Shown here: one piece after another, positions 35,988 to 45,634 of the stretch
Position numbering within the stretch: the first letter of the stretch is position 1
Layout: every line of letters starts with the position of its first letter
NCBI RefSeq assembly: GCF_012972675.1
Contig: NZ_JABCRE010000002.1
Span: 733,001 to 797,000 of the forward strand
From: Pontixanthobacter rizhaonensis
GTDB taxonomy: Bacteria; Pseudomonadota; Alphaproteobacteria; Sphingomonadales; Sphingomonadaceae
Direction of reading: 5' to 3'
Length of the DNA stretch: 64,000 nt
Program-made: the position numbers and the translations under genes
Notes under the pieces: generated by a model
Seen by the model: only the letters and a program-made list of their open reading frames with translations
Databases searched by the model: none
Told to the model about the DNA's origin: nothing

Positions 35988-37520
35988 ATGTCAGCCAATA
36001 TTGCCGAAATGGAAAAACGCCGCGACGCAGCCCGGATGGGTGGCGGTCAAAAACGGATTGATGCGCAGCATGCCAAGGGCAAACTGACTGCACGCGAGCG
36101 GATCGATGTGCTGCTTGATGAGGGCAGCTTTGAAGAAGTCGATATGTATGTCGAACATGACTGCGTCGATTTTGACATGGCCGATACCAAGATCCCCGGT
36201 GACGGCGTGGTAACCGGCAGCGGCACCATCAATGGCCGACTGGTCTACGTTTATAGTCAAGACTTCACCGTTTTCGGCGGATCGCTGTCCAAACGTCATG
36301 CGGAGAAAATCTGCAAGCTGATGGAAACTGCCATGAAAAACGGCGCTCCGGTAATCGGCATGAATGACAGCGGGGGCGCGCGAATTCAGGAAGGCGTGGC
36401 GTCACTGGGCGGATATGCCGATGTGTTCCAGCGCAACGTGCTCGCCAGCGGCGTGGTCCCGCAGATCAGCCTGATTATGGGGCCATGCGCGGGCGGGGCG
36501 GTATATTCCCCCGCGATCACTGACTTCATCTTTATGGTAAAAGACAGCTCCTACATGTTCGTTACTGGCCCCGATGTGGTGAAAACAGTGACCAATGAAG
36601 TGGTGACGCAGGAAGAATTGGGCGGCGCGGTAACGCATACGACCAAGACCAGCGTGGCGGATCTGGCGTTCGAGAATGACATCGAAACGTTGCTGGCGAC
36701 GCGTGATTTCTTTGATTTTCTGCCGCTATCCAACCGCGAAGACGTGCCTGAACGGCCCACCGATGATCCGTTTGACCGCGAGGAGATGAGCCTCGACACG
36801 CTGATCCCGGATAATGCCAACCAGCCATATGATATGCACGAAGTGCTGCGCAAGGTATTGGATGAAGGTGATTTTTTCGAAGTGCAGCCAGCCCATGCGG
36901 GCAACATCCTGTGCGGTTTTGGCCGGATAGAGGGGCGCAGCGTGGGCGTTGTCGCCAATCAGCCCATGGTGCTGGCGGGTGTGCTCGATATCAACGCCTC
37001 CAAAAAAGCCGCGCGGTTCGTCCGGTTCTGTGATGCGTTTGATATTCCAATTGTGACATTTGTTGACGTGCCCGGCTTCCTGCCCGGCACCGCGCAGGAG
37101 CATAACGGCATTATCAAACACGGAGCGAAATTGCTCTTCGCCTATGCCGAAGCAACCGTGCCCAAAATCACCATTATCACCCGCAAAGCCTATGGCGGCG
37201 CGTATGACGTCATGGCGTCCAAACATTTACGCGGCGATTTGAATCTGGCGTGGCCGACCGCGGAAATCGCCGTGATGGGCGCGAAAGGCGCGGTGGAGAT
37301 TATCTTCCGCAAAGACATCGGCGATCCCGATAAAATCGCGGAGCGCACGAAGGAATATGAAGACGCGTTTGCCAACCCCTTTGTGGCAGCACAGCGCGGC
37401 TATATCGACAATGTCATCTACCCTCATTCCACACGGCGGCGGATTGCTCTGGGGTTACGCAAATTGCGCAATAAAGCCCTTGAGAATCCTTGGAAGAAGC
37501 ATGACAATATTCCGTTGTGA
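35988..37520 (+). CDS. pccB: Propionyl-CoA carboxylase beta subunit (510 aa)
   Basis: Carboxyltransferase subunit that moves CO2 from biotin to propionyl-CoA, giving methylmalonyl-CoA. Two crotonase-fold halves are present; motifs include [42 protein letters not shown] and the C-terminal AAQRGYID. An AGGGGAC ribosome binding site precedes the ATG. The biotin-carrying partner is pccA at 45634-47655, with the epimerase and mutase between, which supports propionyl-CoA as substrate. Confidence 0.95.
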   Translation: MSANIAEMEKRRDAARMGGGQKRIDAQHAKGKLTARERIDVLLDEGSFEEVDMYVEHDCVDFDMADTKIPGDGVVTGSGTINGRLVYVYSQDFTVFGGSLSKRHAEKICKLMETAMKNGAPVIGMNDSGGARIQEGVASLGGYADVFQRNVLASGVVPQISLIMGPCAGGAVYSPAITDFIFMVKDSSYMFVTGPDVVKTVTNEVVTQEELGGAVTHTTKTSVADLAFENDIETLLATRDFFDFLPLSNREDVPERPTDDPFDREEMSLDTLIPDNANQPYDMHEVLRKVLDEGDFFEVQPAHAGNILCGFGRIEGRSVGVVANQPMVLAGVLDINASKKAARFVRFCDAFDIPIVTFVDVPGFLPGTAQEHNGIIKHGAKLLFAYAEATVPKITIITRKAYGGAYDVMASKHLRGDLNLAWPTAEIAVMGAKGAVEIIFRKDIGDPDKIAERTKEYEDAFANPFVAAQRGYIDNVIYPHSTRRRIALGLRKLRNKALENPWKKHDNIPL

Positions 37521-37530
37521 GGATTGCTGA

Positions 37531-38010
37531 ATGTGGTGGGGATTTTCAGGAAAATTGGACTTCGTTAATCTAGTTCCTGCTGGCAATCAGGACTTTGTTT
37601 TTACAGAAGTAGAGGGTTTGTTTGGTCGAGAAAACGATCAACCCGAAGAGCAAAGATACTCCGATTGCTCAAGCTTTGCGATTATGAGGTCGCAAAAGGC
37701 TCTCAACCTTGCAAAAGATTTGCTGGACAGAGGTAACTTCATGATGCCCCAACCAGAGAGTTTTGCATTTGTTTTTATTTCGAGTGAAACCTGCTCATTG
37801 GTTACTGGTTTGAACGATAAGGATTTTGATTTGCTCCTTGAAAACATTGATCAAGTTAGAGCTGCAAGGGTTGGATGTAGTGGAATTGGGCGCTTCGCTT
37901 CAGAATCGTCAGCAACTAATGCGAGCCCAACCGAGTCAGAATTCGAGGCAGGATGTGCTCTAATGTTAGAGCGATTTAGCCTCAGTCTCCATTTCCGAGA
38001 GGATACATGA
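37531..38010 (+). CDS. Uncharacterised protein between pccB and mce (159 aa)
   Basis: I do not recognise the family. It has no signal peptide and no membrane helix. Features are an N-terminal WWGFSGKLDFVNLVP, a central FVFISSETCSLV, and an Ala/Glu-rich C-terminal helix. It is visibly AT-richer than pccB. Its TGA stop overlaps the ATG of a short reading frame that begins MKLGRLN, the same seven residues with which the real mce product starts further on. This arrangement marks a recombination junction. Confidence 0.65.
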   Translation: MWWGFSGKLDFVNLVPAGNQDFVFTEVEGLFGRENDQPEEQRYSDCSSFAIMRSQKALNLAKDLLDRGNFMMPQPESFAFVFISSETCSLVTGLNDKDFDLLLENIDQVRAARVGCSGIGRFASESSATNASPTESEFEAGCALMLERFSLSLHFREDT

Positions 38011-38144
38011 AACTAGGTCGTCTCAACCCAACCTGTCACCCTGAACTCGTTTCAGGGTCTACTTCTCCTCATGCGGTGTCGGAGCAGGTTGAAGAATGGA
38101 TGCTGGAAGCGAAGCTGGCTGCAAGTCAAACGAGTTCAGCATGA
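38007..38144 (+). pseudogene. Remnant of an mce gene start running into a palindromic repeat (45 codons)
   Basis: ATG at 38007, preceded by AGAGGA, reads M-K-L-G-R-L-N and then enters the repeat at 38035-38145, where the frame continues as repeat-derived sequence (HPELVSGS) to TGA at 38142-38144. The same seven residues begin the full mce protein at 38170. Nine of the 21 bases differ between the two copies; eight are synonymous and one is ATG versus GTG at the start codon. This fits a diverged 5' end of mce left upstream by recombination, rather than a fresh duplication. Whether it is translated is unknown. Confidence 0.7.
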
Positions 38145-38145
38145 C
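38035..38145. repeat. Palindromic intergenic repeat, copy A (111 bp)
   Basis: The ends are near-perfect inverted repeats: GTCACCCTGAACTCGTTT (38035-38052) against the complement of AAACGAGTTCAGCATGAC (38128-38145), 16 of 18 matching. The left arm is itself a hairpin (ACCCTGAA / TTCAGGGT). Part of it (38103-38131) matches copy B in inverted orientation with 29 identical bases. Repeats with such CCTGAAC...TTCAGGG arms are common between genes of sphingomonads, by my recollection. No transposase is present, so it is of the MITE or REP kind. Confidence 0.85.
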
Positions 38146-38169
38146 GGTAATTAAAAGAGGAAAAAGCCA

Positions 38170-38610
38170 GTGAAGCTGGGAAGATTAAATCACATCGGCG
38201 TCGCAACGCCGTCCATCGCAGACTCCATTGCGCATTACCGAGACGTGATGGGTGCGACCCACATCACCGAACCCTTTGATCTGCCAGAGCAAGGGGTGAA
38301 GGTGTGTTTTGTCGACACTCCCACAGAATCTGGAATGAACGGCACTCAGATCGAATTGATCGAGCCGTATGATGAGAACAGCCCGATCAACGGCTTTCTC
38401 GCGAAAAATCCAGCAGGCGGGCAGCATCATGTCTGTTTCGAAGTGGAGGATATTGCTGCTGCTCGTGAATGGTTTGAAGGGCAGGGCAAACGCATTCTGG
38501 GCCCCACGCGCATTGGTGCGCATGGTACGCCGATCTTCTTCCTGCATCCCAAAGATATGCAGGGCATACTGACTGAAATTATGGAAACGCCACAGGGTGA
38601 GGGACATTAA
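38170..38610 (+). CDS. mce: Methylmalonyl-CoA epimerase (146 aa)
   Basis: Vicinal-oxygen-chelate fold enzyme that interconverts (S)- and (R)-methylmalonyl-CoA. The family's metal ligands are seen as LNHIGVA (His), QHHVCFEV (His) and the C-terminal Glu in ILTEIME. The start is GTG at 38170, preceded by AGAGGA at good spacing. The crotonase gene begins directly after the stop. Its position between carboxylase and mutase genes fits. See the remnant at 38007 for the duplicated start. Confidence 0.93.
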   Translation: MKLGRLNHIGVATPSIADSIAHYRDVMGATHITEPFDLPEQGVKVCFVDTPTESGMNGTQIELIEPYDENSPINGFLAKNPAGGQHHVCFEVEDIAAAREWFEGQGKRILGPTRIGAHGTPIFFLHPKDMQGILTEIMETPQGEGH

Positions 38611-39387
38611 ATGAGCTACGAAACCATCAAGGTAGAGCGTGACGGACCACTTTTGACCATCACGCTAAACCGGCCAGACCGGCTGAACGCCATGCCGCCG
38701 CAAATGGCGGATGAGATTGGCGAAGCTTTTTACAGTCTTGGTGATGCTCGTGCGGTTTTGATTACGGGTGAGGGCAAAGGCTTCTGTTCCGGCGCTGATT
38801 TGTCTGCACGCAGCGAAGGCGGCTCCAAAGGGGGCAGTCACAAGGCTCTGCAAAACCACTATAACCCCGCCATCAGCTCCATCTTGCGGGCCGAGGTGCC
38901 GGTGATTTGCGCGGTCAATGGACCGGCGGCCGGTGTCGGGTGTTCGCTCGCATTGGCGGCTGATTTCACCATTGCCAACAAGAAAGCGTATTTCCTGCAA
39001 GCCTTTGTCAATATTGGTCTGGTGCCCGATGGCGGGTCAACATGGCTGCTCGCCCGCGCGATTGGCCGTGCCCGCGCGACCCGCATGATGATGCTGGGTG
39101 AGAAAATCGGCGCCGATCAAGCCGAGGAATGGGGCCTGATTTACAAAGCGGTTGAAGCCGATGATTTGATGACAGAAGCCCGCGCGCTGGGTGAAAAACT
39201 CGCCAATGGCCCGACTCTGGCGATCAAGACCATGAAGGCGAACATTAATCTCGCGCTGGATGGTACTTTGCCCGAAGTGTTCGTGAACGAAGCCGAAGGT
39301 CAACGTCTTGCTGGTGCCAGCGAAGACGCGATGGAAGGCGGTATGGCCTTCCTGCAAAAACGCAAGGCGGAGTTTAAGGGTAAGTGA
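38611..39387 (+). CDS. Enoyl-CoA hydratase/isomerase family protein (258 aa)
   Basis: Crotonase fold with oxyanion-hole motifs GEGKGFCSGADLSAR and VNGPAAGVGCSLALAAD. The second catalytic site reads NIGLVPDGGSTW, with Asp and no Glu pair, closer to PaaG-type isomerases than to classical hydratases. It starts with no gap after mce. Its role in propionate degradation is not obvious; it may act on another acyl-CoA and share expression only. Confidence 0.88.
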   Translation: MSYETIKVERDGPLLTITLNRPDRLNAMPPQMADEIGEAFYSLGDARAVLITGEGKGFCSGADLSARSEGGSKGGSHKALQNHYNPAISSILRAEVPVICAVNGPAAGVGCSLALAADFTIANKKAYFLQAFVNIGLVPDGGSTWLLARAIGRARATRMMMLGEKIGADQAEEWGLIYKAVEADDLMTEARALGEKLANGPTLAIKTMKANINLALDGTLPEVFVNEAEGQRLAGASEDAMEGGMAFLQKRKAEFKGK

Positions 39388-39401
39388 CTGCTACCTCGTA
39401 G

Positions 39402-39516
39402 CCGTCATCGTGAACGTGTTTGACTTGCAGCCAGCTTCGCTTCCAGGATCCAGTTATCAATCGGCAATCGCGGCGCAATGTGGCACTATGGATGCTGAAA
39501 CCAGTGCAGCATGACG
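39402..39516. repeat. Palindromic intergenic repeat, copy B, inverted and degenerate
   Basis: Between the crotonase and mutase genes. Bases 39418-39446 are identical over 29 bases to the reverse complement of the right half of copy A, and similarity continues on both sides. Terminal arms CGTCAT (39403) and ATGACG (39511-39516) pair, with imperfect pairing inward. The two copies therefore flank mce plus crotonase as an inverted pair. Confidence 0.8.
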
Positions 39517-39535
39517 AATTTTGGCAGAAACCTCT

Positions 39536-41680
39536 ATGACTGATAAACCAACCGTTTCCGACTGGCAGGCCCTTGCTGACAAGGAATCCAAAGGGCGTGA
39601 CCTGACCAAGGATATGCCTGAGGGTTTTCAGGTGAAACCGCTCTATACGGCAGAGGACAGCTCTGATCCGGGCCTACCGGGCTTCGCGCCGTTTACCCGC
39701 GGGGTGAAGGCCACCATGTATGCGGGCCGTCCGTGGACGATCCGGCAATATGCGGGTTTCTCTACCGCAGAAGAATCCAACGCCTTCTACCGCCGCAATC
39801 TGGAGGCGGGGCAAAAAGGCTTGTCGGTCGCATTCGATCTGGCGACCCACCGTGGTTACGACTCCGATCACCCGCGCGTGGTCGGTGATGTCGGCAAGGC
39901 AGGTGTGGCGATTGATACGGTTGAGGATATGCAAATCCTGTTCGACCAAATCCCGCTCGACACCATGTCTGTGTCGATGACCATGAACGGCGCGGTTATT
40001 CCCGTGCTGGCATTTTATATCGTTGCGGGCGAAGAGCAGGGCGTTTCTCCGGAGCAACTCAGCGGCACCATTCAGAATGACATTCTGAAAGAGTTTATGG
40101 TCCGCAACACCTATATCTACCCGCCAGCACCCAGCATGCGGATAATCTCCGACATTATCGGATATACCTCGGCCAATATGCCGAAGTTCAACAGTATTTC
40201 GATCAGCGGCTATCACATGCACGAAGCGGGCGCGACCGCGGTGCAGGAGCTGGCCTTCACCATCGCGGACGGCAAGGAATATGTGAAATCCGCCATGGAA
40301 ACAGGGCTGGATATCGATGCGTTTGCCGGGCGTTTGAGCTTCTTCTTCGGCATCGGCATGAATTTCTTCATGGAAATCGCCAAGCTGCGCGCTGCACGGA
40401 CGCTGTGGTACAAAGTTATGGACGATCTGGGCGCGAAGTCTGAACGTTCCAAAATGCTGCGGACCCATTGCCAGACCTCTGGCGTATCTCTGCAAGAGCA
40501 AGACCCGTATAATAATGTCATCCGCACCACGGTGGAGGCAATGGCCGCGACGCTGGGCGGCACACAATCGCTCCACACCAACGCGCTGGATGAAGCCATC
40601 GCGCTGCCAACCGATTTCAGCGCGCGGATTGCCCGCAATACGCAGCTGGTTTTGCAGGAAGAAACCGGCATTACCAATGTCGTCGATCCGCTGGGTGGCA
40701 GCTATTATATCGAAGCTCTGACCGCGAAACTCGTGGAAGAAGCCGAGGTGCTGATGGCGGAGGTTGATACGCTGGGCGGTATGACCATCGCGGTCGATAG
40801 CGGAATGCCGAAACAGCGTATTGAAGAAGCTGCCGCCGCCAAACAAACGCGGATTGATAAGGCGGAAGACGTTATCGTCGGTGTGAACAAATACCGCCTT
40901 GCCGAGGAAGAGCAGATCGAAACGCTGGAAGTGGACAATCATAAAGTCCGCACCGGCCAGATTGCGCGCCTGAAGAAGAACCGCGAAAGCCGTGACGAAG
41001 CGGCGTGCCAGGCGGCGCTTAAGGCGCTTACCGAAGGTGCAAAGAGCGATGGTAATATGTTGGCGCTGGCTGTGGATGCGGCGCGTCAGCGGGCAACTTT
41101 GGGTGAGATTTCTTCCGCAATGGAAGAGGTTTTCGGGCGGTATGATACCACCCCGAAACCGGTCACCGGCATTTACAAATCCGCCTATGAATTTGACAAG
41201 CGTTGGGCACAGGTTTTGGAAGGCGTCGATGCAGTTGAACGCCGTCTTGGCCGCAAGCCGAAAATCATGGTCGCGAAAATGGGCCAGGATGGTCACGATC
41301 GCGGCGCCAATGTGATTGCCTCAGCCTTCACCGATATGGGCTTTGAAGTCATTTCCGGCCCACTGTTCCAGACACCTGACGAAACGCTGAAAATGGCGCT
41401 GGAACATGAAGTCGATGCCATCGGTGCCAGTTCGCTTGCGGCAGGACACAAAACGCTGATCCCTGAGCTAATTGATTTGCTGAAAGGCGCAGGCCGCGCG
41501 GATATCAAAGTGGTTGCTGGCGGCGTTATTCCGCCACAGGATTATGATTTCCTACGCGAGGCAGGCGTGCAGGGCATTTATGGTCCGGGTAGCAATGTGG
41601 TCGAATGCGGCGCGGATATGCTGCGCTTGCTGGGTCACAATATGCCGCCTGCGGGTGATGAAACCAGCGACGCGGACTAA
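39536..41680 (+). CDS. Methylmalonyl-CoA mutase (714 aa)
   Basis: Adenosylcobalamin enzyme that isomerises (R)-methylmalonyl-CoA to succinyl-CoA. The large catalytic TIM-barrel domain (about residues 25-540) has [19 protein letters not shown] and the substrate region [24 protein letters not shown] in pieces. The C-terminal B12-binding domain holds the DGHDRGANV His motif and a GGVIPPQDY loop. Single-chain (homodimer-type large subunit) organisation; no small subunit is nearby. ATG at 39536 is chosen; an in-frame TTG lies at 39521 and the Shine-Dalgarno is weak for both. Confidence 0.95.
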   Translation: MTDKPTVSDWQALADKESKGRDLTKDMPEGFQVKPLYTAEDSSDPGLPGFAPFTRGVKATMYAGRPWTIRQYAGFSTAEESNAFYRRNLEAGQKGLSVAFDLATHRGYDSDHPRVVGDVGKAGVAIDTVEDMQILFDQIPLDTMSVSMTMNGAVIPVLAFYIVAGEEQGVSPEQLSGTIQNDILKEFMVRNTYIYPPAPSMRIISDIIGYTSANMPKFNSISISGYHMHEAGATAVQELAFTIADGKEYVKSAMETGLDIDAFAGRLSFFFGIGMNFFMEIAKLRAARTLWYKVMDDLGAKSERSKMLRTHCQTSGVSLQEQDPYNNVIRTTVEAMAATLGGTQSLHTNALDEAIALPTDFSARIARNTQLVLQEETGITNVVDPLGGSYYIEALTAKLVEEAEVLMAEVDTLGGMTIAVDSGMPKQRIEEAAAAKQTRIDKAEDVIVGVNKYRLAEEEQIETLEVDNHKVRTGQIARLKKNRESRDEAACQAALKALTEGAKSDGNMLALAVDAARQRATLGEISSAMEEVFGRYDTTPKPVTGIYKSAYEFDKRWAQVLEGVDAVERRLGRKPKIMVAKMGQDGHDRGANVIASAFTDMGFEVISGPLFQTPDETLKMALEHEVDAIGASSLAAGHKTLIPELIDLLKGAGRADIKVVAGGVIPPQDYDFLREAGVQGIYGPGSNVVECGADMLRLLGHNMPPAGDETSDAD

Positions 41681-41723
41681 TCGCACTAATTCTGAACTAA
41701 TTTAGAAATGTTGGAGGATCATG

Positions 41724-43016
41724 ATGAGCGAGCAAAAAATAGAAACCCCGAAGTTAGAAACCCAAGCTGTCCACGCCGGTTGCGAGCCCGATCCAACCAC
41801 CAATGCGCGGATTACGCCTGTCTATCAGACTGCGTCCTATACTTTTGACGATGTCGATCACGCGTCGCGTCTGTTCAATCTTCAGGAATTCGGGAATATT
41901 TACACCCGTATTATGAACCCGACCAACGCGGCGCTGGAAGGCAAAATTGCTGCGATGCATGGCGGGGTTGGGGCATTGGCGGTGGCGTCTGGTCATGCCG
42001 CGCAAATGACGGTGTTTCACACACTGATGGAGCCAGGTTGCGAGATTGTTGCGGCTAAGAAGCTTTATGGCGGATCGCTCAACCAATTGGGCCACAGCTT
42101 CAAGAAAATGGGCTGGCACACCAATTTTGTCGATGCGGATGATGCAGCTAATATCGCCGCCGCGATTACCGACAAAACGCGGGCTGTCTTTATCGAAAGC
42201 CTCGCCAATCCCGGCGGTGTGGTTCAGGATATCGCAGCGATTGCAAAAGTCGCGCATGATGCAGGAATTCCGCTGATTGTCGATAATACGATGGCCAGCC
42301 CGGTACTTTGCCGCCCGATAGAACATGGCGCCGATATTGTCGTGGAATCGACCACCAAATTCCTCAACGGCCACGGCAACTCTGTAGGCGGGGTGATTGT
42401 GGATTCGGGCAAGTTCGATTGGACTGCTTCAGACAAATTCCCGACCATGAGCCAGCCGAACGATTCCTATCACGGCGCGGTGCTGAGTGATGCTGTGGGC
42501 GAAATTGCGTTCATCATTGCCTGCCGTGTTCTCGCTCTGCGTGATCTTGGCCCCGCTATGGCGCCGATGAATGCTTTTCTGACGCTGACAGGTATGGAAA
42601 CGCTCAGCCTGCGGATGGACCGGCATTGCGACAATGCATTGGCGCTGGCGACATGGCTTAAGGACCACGAGAAAGTGGCATGGGTTGGCTATGCCGGATT
42701 GGCCGATAGCCCCTACAATGCGCTGGCCCAGCAATATCTTGGCGGACGGGGCGGCGCTGTATTCACCTTCGGTTTGAAAGGCGGATATGATGCCGGCGTC
42801 AAACTGGTTTCCGGTGTCGAACTGTTCAGCCATCTTGCGAATATTGGTGACACACGCTCGCTGATCATTCACCCGGCATCCACCACACACAGTCAGCTAA
42901 GCGAAGCCGAATTGCTAACCGCCGGCGCGGGGCCGGATGTTGTGCGGGTGTCGGTCGGTATTGAGCATATCGATGATATCATTGCGGACATGGCGCAGGC
43001 TTTGGACGCGATCTGA
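41724..43016 (+). CDS. metY: O-acetylhomoserine sulfhydrylase / aminocarboxypropyltransferase (430 aa)
   Basis: Cys/Met-metabolism PLP enzyme. Motifs: [12 protein letters not shown], QNxxYTR variant [15 protein letters not shown], and the PLP Lys in [16 protein letters not shown]. The 425-435 length and the TRIMNPT pattern fit O-acetylhomoserine sulfhydrylase rather than MetB. GGAGG lies 6 bases before ATG 41724 (only 3 before the alternative ATG 41721). Its TGA overlaps the bioB start by one base. Confidence 0.92.
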   Translation: MSEQKIETPKLETQAVHAGCEPDPTTNARITPVYQTASYTFDDVDHASRLFNLQEFGNIYTRIMNPTNAALEGKIAAMHGGVGALAVASGHAAQMTVFHTLMEPGCEIVAAKKLYGGSLNQLGHSFKKMGWHTNFVDADDAANIAAAITDKTRAVFIESLANPGGVVQDIAAIAKVAHDAGIPLIVDNTMASPVLCRPIEHGADIVVESTTKFLNGHGNSVGGVIVDSGKFDWTASDKFPTMSQPNDSYHGAVLSDAVGEIAFIIACRVLALRDLGPAMAPMNAFLTLTGMETLSLRMDRHCDNALALATWLKDHEKVAWVGYAGLADSPYNALAQQYLGGRGGAVFTFGLKGGYDAGVKLVSGVELFSHLANIGDTRSLIIHPASTTHSQLSEAELLTAGAGPDVVRVSVGIEHIDDIIADMAQALDAI

Positions 43017-44026
43017 TGGCAGCTGCTGTTCGCCAAGATTGGACTCGCGAAGAAATCGCGGCTCTGTTCGATCTGCCGTTTACCGACCTGCTTTTTCAAG
43101 CTGCATCGGTTCATCGCGAAAGCCATCCGCCCGACCAAGTTCAGCTTTGCACTCTGCTGTCGATCAAGACTGGGGGCTGCCCGGAAGACTGCGGCTATTG
43201 CAGCCAGTCGGTTCACGCAGATAGCGGCGTTGAAGCGACCAAGTTGATGGATGTGCAAGCGGTGCTGCAATCCGCAGCGCAAGCAAAAGATCATGGTAGT
43301 CAGCGCTTCTGCATGGGCGCAGCTTGGCGCAACCCGAAAGACCGTGACATGCCGGCGATTGTCGAGATCGTTAAGGGTGTGCGGGCGATGGGTATGGAGA
43401 CCTGCATGACGCTGGGGATGTTATCGCCTCGGCAGGCCGATATGCTGGCCGATGCAGGCCTCGATTATTATAATCACAACATCGACAGTAGTCCCGAATA
43501 CTACGAGCGAGTTATAAGCACGCGGAAATTTGATGAGCGGATTGAAACGCTTGATCATGTGCGGAATGCGGGCATCAATGTCTGTTCGGGTGGGATCGTG
43601 GGCATGGGCGAGATGAGGGAGGACCGGGTAGGCTTTGTGCATACTCTGGCGACCTTGCCGCAGCATCCCGAGAGTGTGCCGGTCAATGCCTTGGTGCCAG
43701 TAAAAGGTACGGTGCTGGGCGATATGCTGGCTGATACGCCAATGGCCAAGATCGACGATATTGAGTTTGTCCGGACTGTAGCAGTGGCACGGATCACAAT
43801 GCCACTCAGTATGGTGCGTCTGAGCGCGGGTCGGGAAAGCATGAGCGATGCGGCGCAAGCGCTGTGCTTCCTTGCTGGAGCCAATTCGATTTTCACTGGC
43901 GACAAACTTCTTACTGCTCCCAATGCTGGTGACGACACCGATGCTGCGCTGTTCGACCGGCTAGGGCTGACCCCGTTGCACGGTGATGAGCCGATGCGGG
44001 CCAGCAAGGTCGCCGAGTCTGCCTGA
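43016..44026 (+). CDS. bioB: Biotin synthase (336 aa)
   Basis: Radical-SAM enzyme that inserts sulfur into dethiobiotin. The [4Fe-4S] motif is visible as [11 protein letters not shown], with further family residues in [20 protein letters not shown] and [10 protein letters not shown]. The start overlaps the metY stop by one base and its stop overlaps the next start by one base. No other bio gene is in the window. Its place among genes for a biotin-dependent carboxylase is suggestive of cofactor supply. Confidence 0.96.
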   Translation: MAAAVRQDWTREEIAALFDLPFTDLLFQAASVHRESHPPDQVQLCTLLSIKTGGCPEDCGYCSQSVHADSGVEATKLMDVQAVLQSAAQAKDHGSQRFCMGAAWRNPKDRDMPAIVEIVKGVRAMGMETCMTLGMLSPRQADMLADAGLDYYNHNIDSSPEYYERVISTRKFDERIETLDHVRNAGINVCSGGIVGMGEMREDRVGFVHTLATLPQHPESVPVNALVPVKGTVLGDMLADTPMAKIDDIEFVRTVAVARITMPLSMVRLSAGRESMSDAAQALCFLAGANSIFTGDKLLTAPNAGDDTDAALFDRLGLTPLHGDEPMRASKVAESA

Positions 44027-44826
44027 TGAGTCTTGGTTTTTCCGTAGATGATTTGCTTCCCCGTGCACGTGGTGGAGGGCAGTTGAAAATGGGACTGGTT
44101 AGCTTGCCCGAAGATCAGTGGCTGCACCCCGGGGCCGATGTTTCAGCGCGTCAGGCGGCCTTTGCCGCGCAACCGGACTCAATCCAGCTTTCACCTGCTG
44201 CAGCTGCCCCCGGGCAAGAACTGGCAAGGATCTGCGGAGTTGATGGAGGGTTACCCGAAGTGTCTGCCACTCATCACGAAGATATGTGTATTCTCACGCG
44301 TCAACCTGATGAGGATATTTACAGGCTGGTAGGTGCCGCAGTGGCGTACCCCACCGATTGGCACCCGGGCGAAAAAATGGGGTTGCCGCTTGCGGCAATG
44401 CACGCACCGATACAGGGATATCAGGAGCAGCTCGCCAGCGGTGTTGATCATTTTATGGCGAAGCTCAAACCCGGCAAGATATTCGGCCGGTGCAATTGGT
44501 TTATCGCGCCAACACCTTCGCTGCGTTGGATTGCCGATCCTGCGCCTGAGACTGCCTTTGGTCATGTCACATCTGAAAATGCTGGTGATACTCTATTTGT
44601 CCGTAGCGAACGGCAGGCCTTGCGGCGCTTGCCGGAAACGGGCGCAATAGTCTTCACAATTGGCGTATATCTGGCATCACTTGGTAGCCTGGCACGGGAT
44701 AACGTGGCGATGCTCGCCGGCGCAATGCGGTCTTTGTTGAATGGGGAGGGCGACCGGCGCGGTTCCCCCTATTACGCGCAAGCCCTGATCGAATACGCGG
44801 CCACTCATAAGGAGATACCGGCATGA
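44026..44826 (+). CDS. DUF3445, heme-dependent N-demethylase-like protein (266 aa)
   Basis: The chain matches the DUF3445 pattern: MGLVSLPEDQWL, AYPTDWHPGEKMG, IFGRCNWFI, LFVRSERQALRRLPETGAIVF in parts, and IGVYLASL. Characterised members act as a heme-dependent oxidative N-demethylase subunit. The start overlaps bioB by one base and the stop overlaps the LprI-like gene by four. No ferredoxin or tetrahydrofolate partner gene is adjacent, so the demethylase activity is unproven here. Confidence 0.8.
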   Translation: MSLGFSVDDLLPRARGGGQLKMGLVSLPEDQWLHPGADVSARQAAFAAQPDSIQLSPAAAAPGQELARICGVDGGLPEVSATHHEDMCILTRQPDEDIYRLVGAAVAYPTDWHPGEKMGLPLAAMHAPIQGYQEQLASGVDHFMAKLKPGKIFGRCNWFIAPTPSLRWIADPAPETAFGHVTSENAGDTLFVRSERQALRRLPETGAIVFTIGVYLASLGSLARDNVAMLAGAMRSLLNGEGDRRGSPYYAQALIEYAATHKEIPA

Positions 44827-45212
44827 TCATCATCGCTCCCTTACTGCTATTGGCGCAAACGCCGGAAATAGACTGTGAAGAACCGATGACGCAGATGGCC
44901 ATGAACCATTGTGCATTTGAGGATTTCAAGAAAGCGGACCGTGCGCTGAATGCGCAGTGGACGCTCACTTCTGCCGCTATGAAAGAGCGGGATAAGGGCG
45001 ATGCCCCCCTCGATTGGGATGACCGCCCCGGTCATTTCGATACCTTGCTTGAGGCACAGCGCGCTTGGTTGAAATACCGTGACACGCATTGCCGCAGCGA
45101 AGGATATATTGCGCGGGGCGGGTCTTTGGAGCCTTTGCTTGTGAGTTCTTGCAAGGCGCATCTCACCCGCTTGCGCACGGCGGACTTGGAAGAATTGGCG
45201 AGAACGTACTGA
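44823..45212 (+). CDS. LprI-like (DUF1311) protein (129 aa)
   Basis: A short hydrophobic N-terminus (IIIAPLLLLAQTPE) looks like a signal peptide. It is followed by the Cys-rich helical domain of the lysozyme-inhibitor LprI N-terminal type: CEEPMTQMAMNHCAFEDFKKADRALN split around the two Cys, then LEAQRAWLKYRDTHC and SCKAHLTRLRTADL. Four Cys are likely paired in the periplasm. It overlaps DUF3445 by four bases. Lysozyme inhibition is known for one member only. Confidence 0.82.
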   Translation: MIIIAPLLLLAQTPEIDCEEPMTQMAMNHCAFEDFKKADRALNAQWTLTSAAMKERDKGDAPLDWDDRPGHFDTLLEAQRAWLKYRDTHCRSEGYIARGGSLEPLLVSSCKAHLTRLRTADLEELARTY

Positions 45213-45634
45213 TGCTGAAAAGTGGTTGGTTCTTGTTTGCAATCGCGATGACCGGGATGCCCGCGTCCGGGGTGCAGGCGTGTTCCATGTCCTCCTCGCC
45301 ACAGGCGGCGCGTGACAATATCAAGGCCCGGCAGGATGTTCGTACCCTCAAGGGCAGGTTTACGGTAACGTCGGAACCGACTGAGCCCGCCGGATACGGC
45401 CAGCCATACACACTCAAAGGCAAGATTGAGACAAAGCGCGGGACCGAGTGGAGCGTCTGGCTACACTACAATGAAATATGGGTACAGTGCGGGGTTCAAT
45501 TTGCGCCCCCTGCCGATGCCGAAGGTACCTTTTGGATATCGCGCCGAAAAGTTGACGGGCGCCACGAAATCTTGTTGTGGGAAGGGCTCTATCTTCCGCC
45601 CCACGCCCAATCTGAAGAGAGCGACAGCGAATAA
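45212..45634 (+). CDS. Small exported protein of unknown function (140 aa)
   Basis: The open frame extends upstream to 45089, but ATG at 45212 overlaps the preceding TGA by one base and begins a clear signal peptide (WFLFAIAMTGMPASGVQA). A Cys follows directly (VQAC), so a lipoprotein is possible though the lipobox is atypical. The mature part is predicted beta-rich (GKIETKRGTEWSVWLHYNEIW), of a kind seen in small periplasmic sandwich domains. Its TAA overlaps the pccA start by one base. Family not recognised. Confidence 0.75.
   Translation: MLKSGWFLFAIAMTGMPASGVQACSMSSSPQAARDNIKARQDVRTLKGRFTVTSEPTEPAGYGQPYTLKGKIETKRGTEWSVWLHYNEIWVQCGVQFAPPADAEGTFWISRRKVDGRHEILLWEGLYLPPHAQSEESDSE

Noticed and set aside
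39674-41296. A 540-codon open frame on the minus strand inside the mutase gene
   Set aside because: It lies wholly within a clearly conserved plus-strand gene, has a His/Arg-rich composition typical of antisense frames in GC-rich DNA, and shows no family motif.
45089-45211. A longer N-terminus for the 140-residue exported protein
   Set aside because: The extension overlaps the LprI-like gene in another frame and hides the clear signal peptide that begins at ATG 45212.
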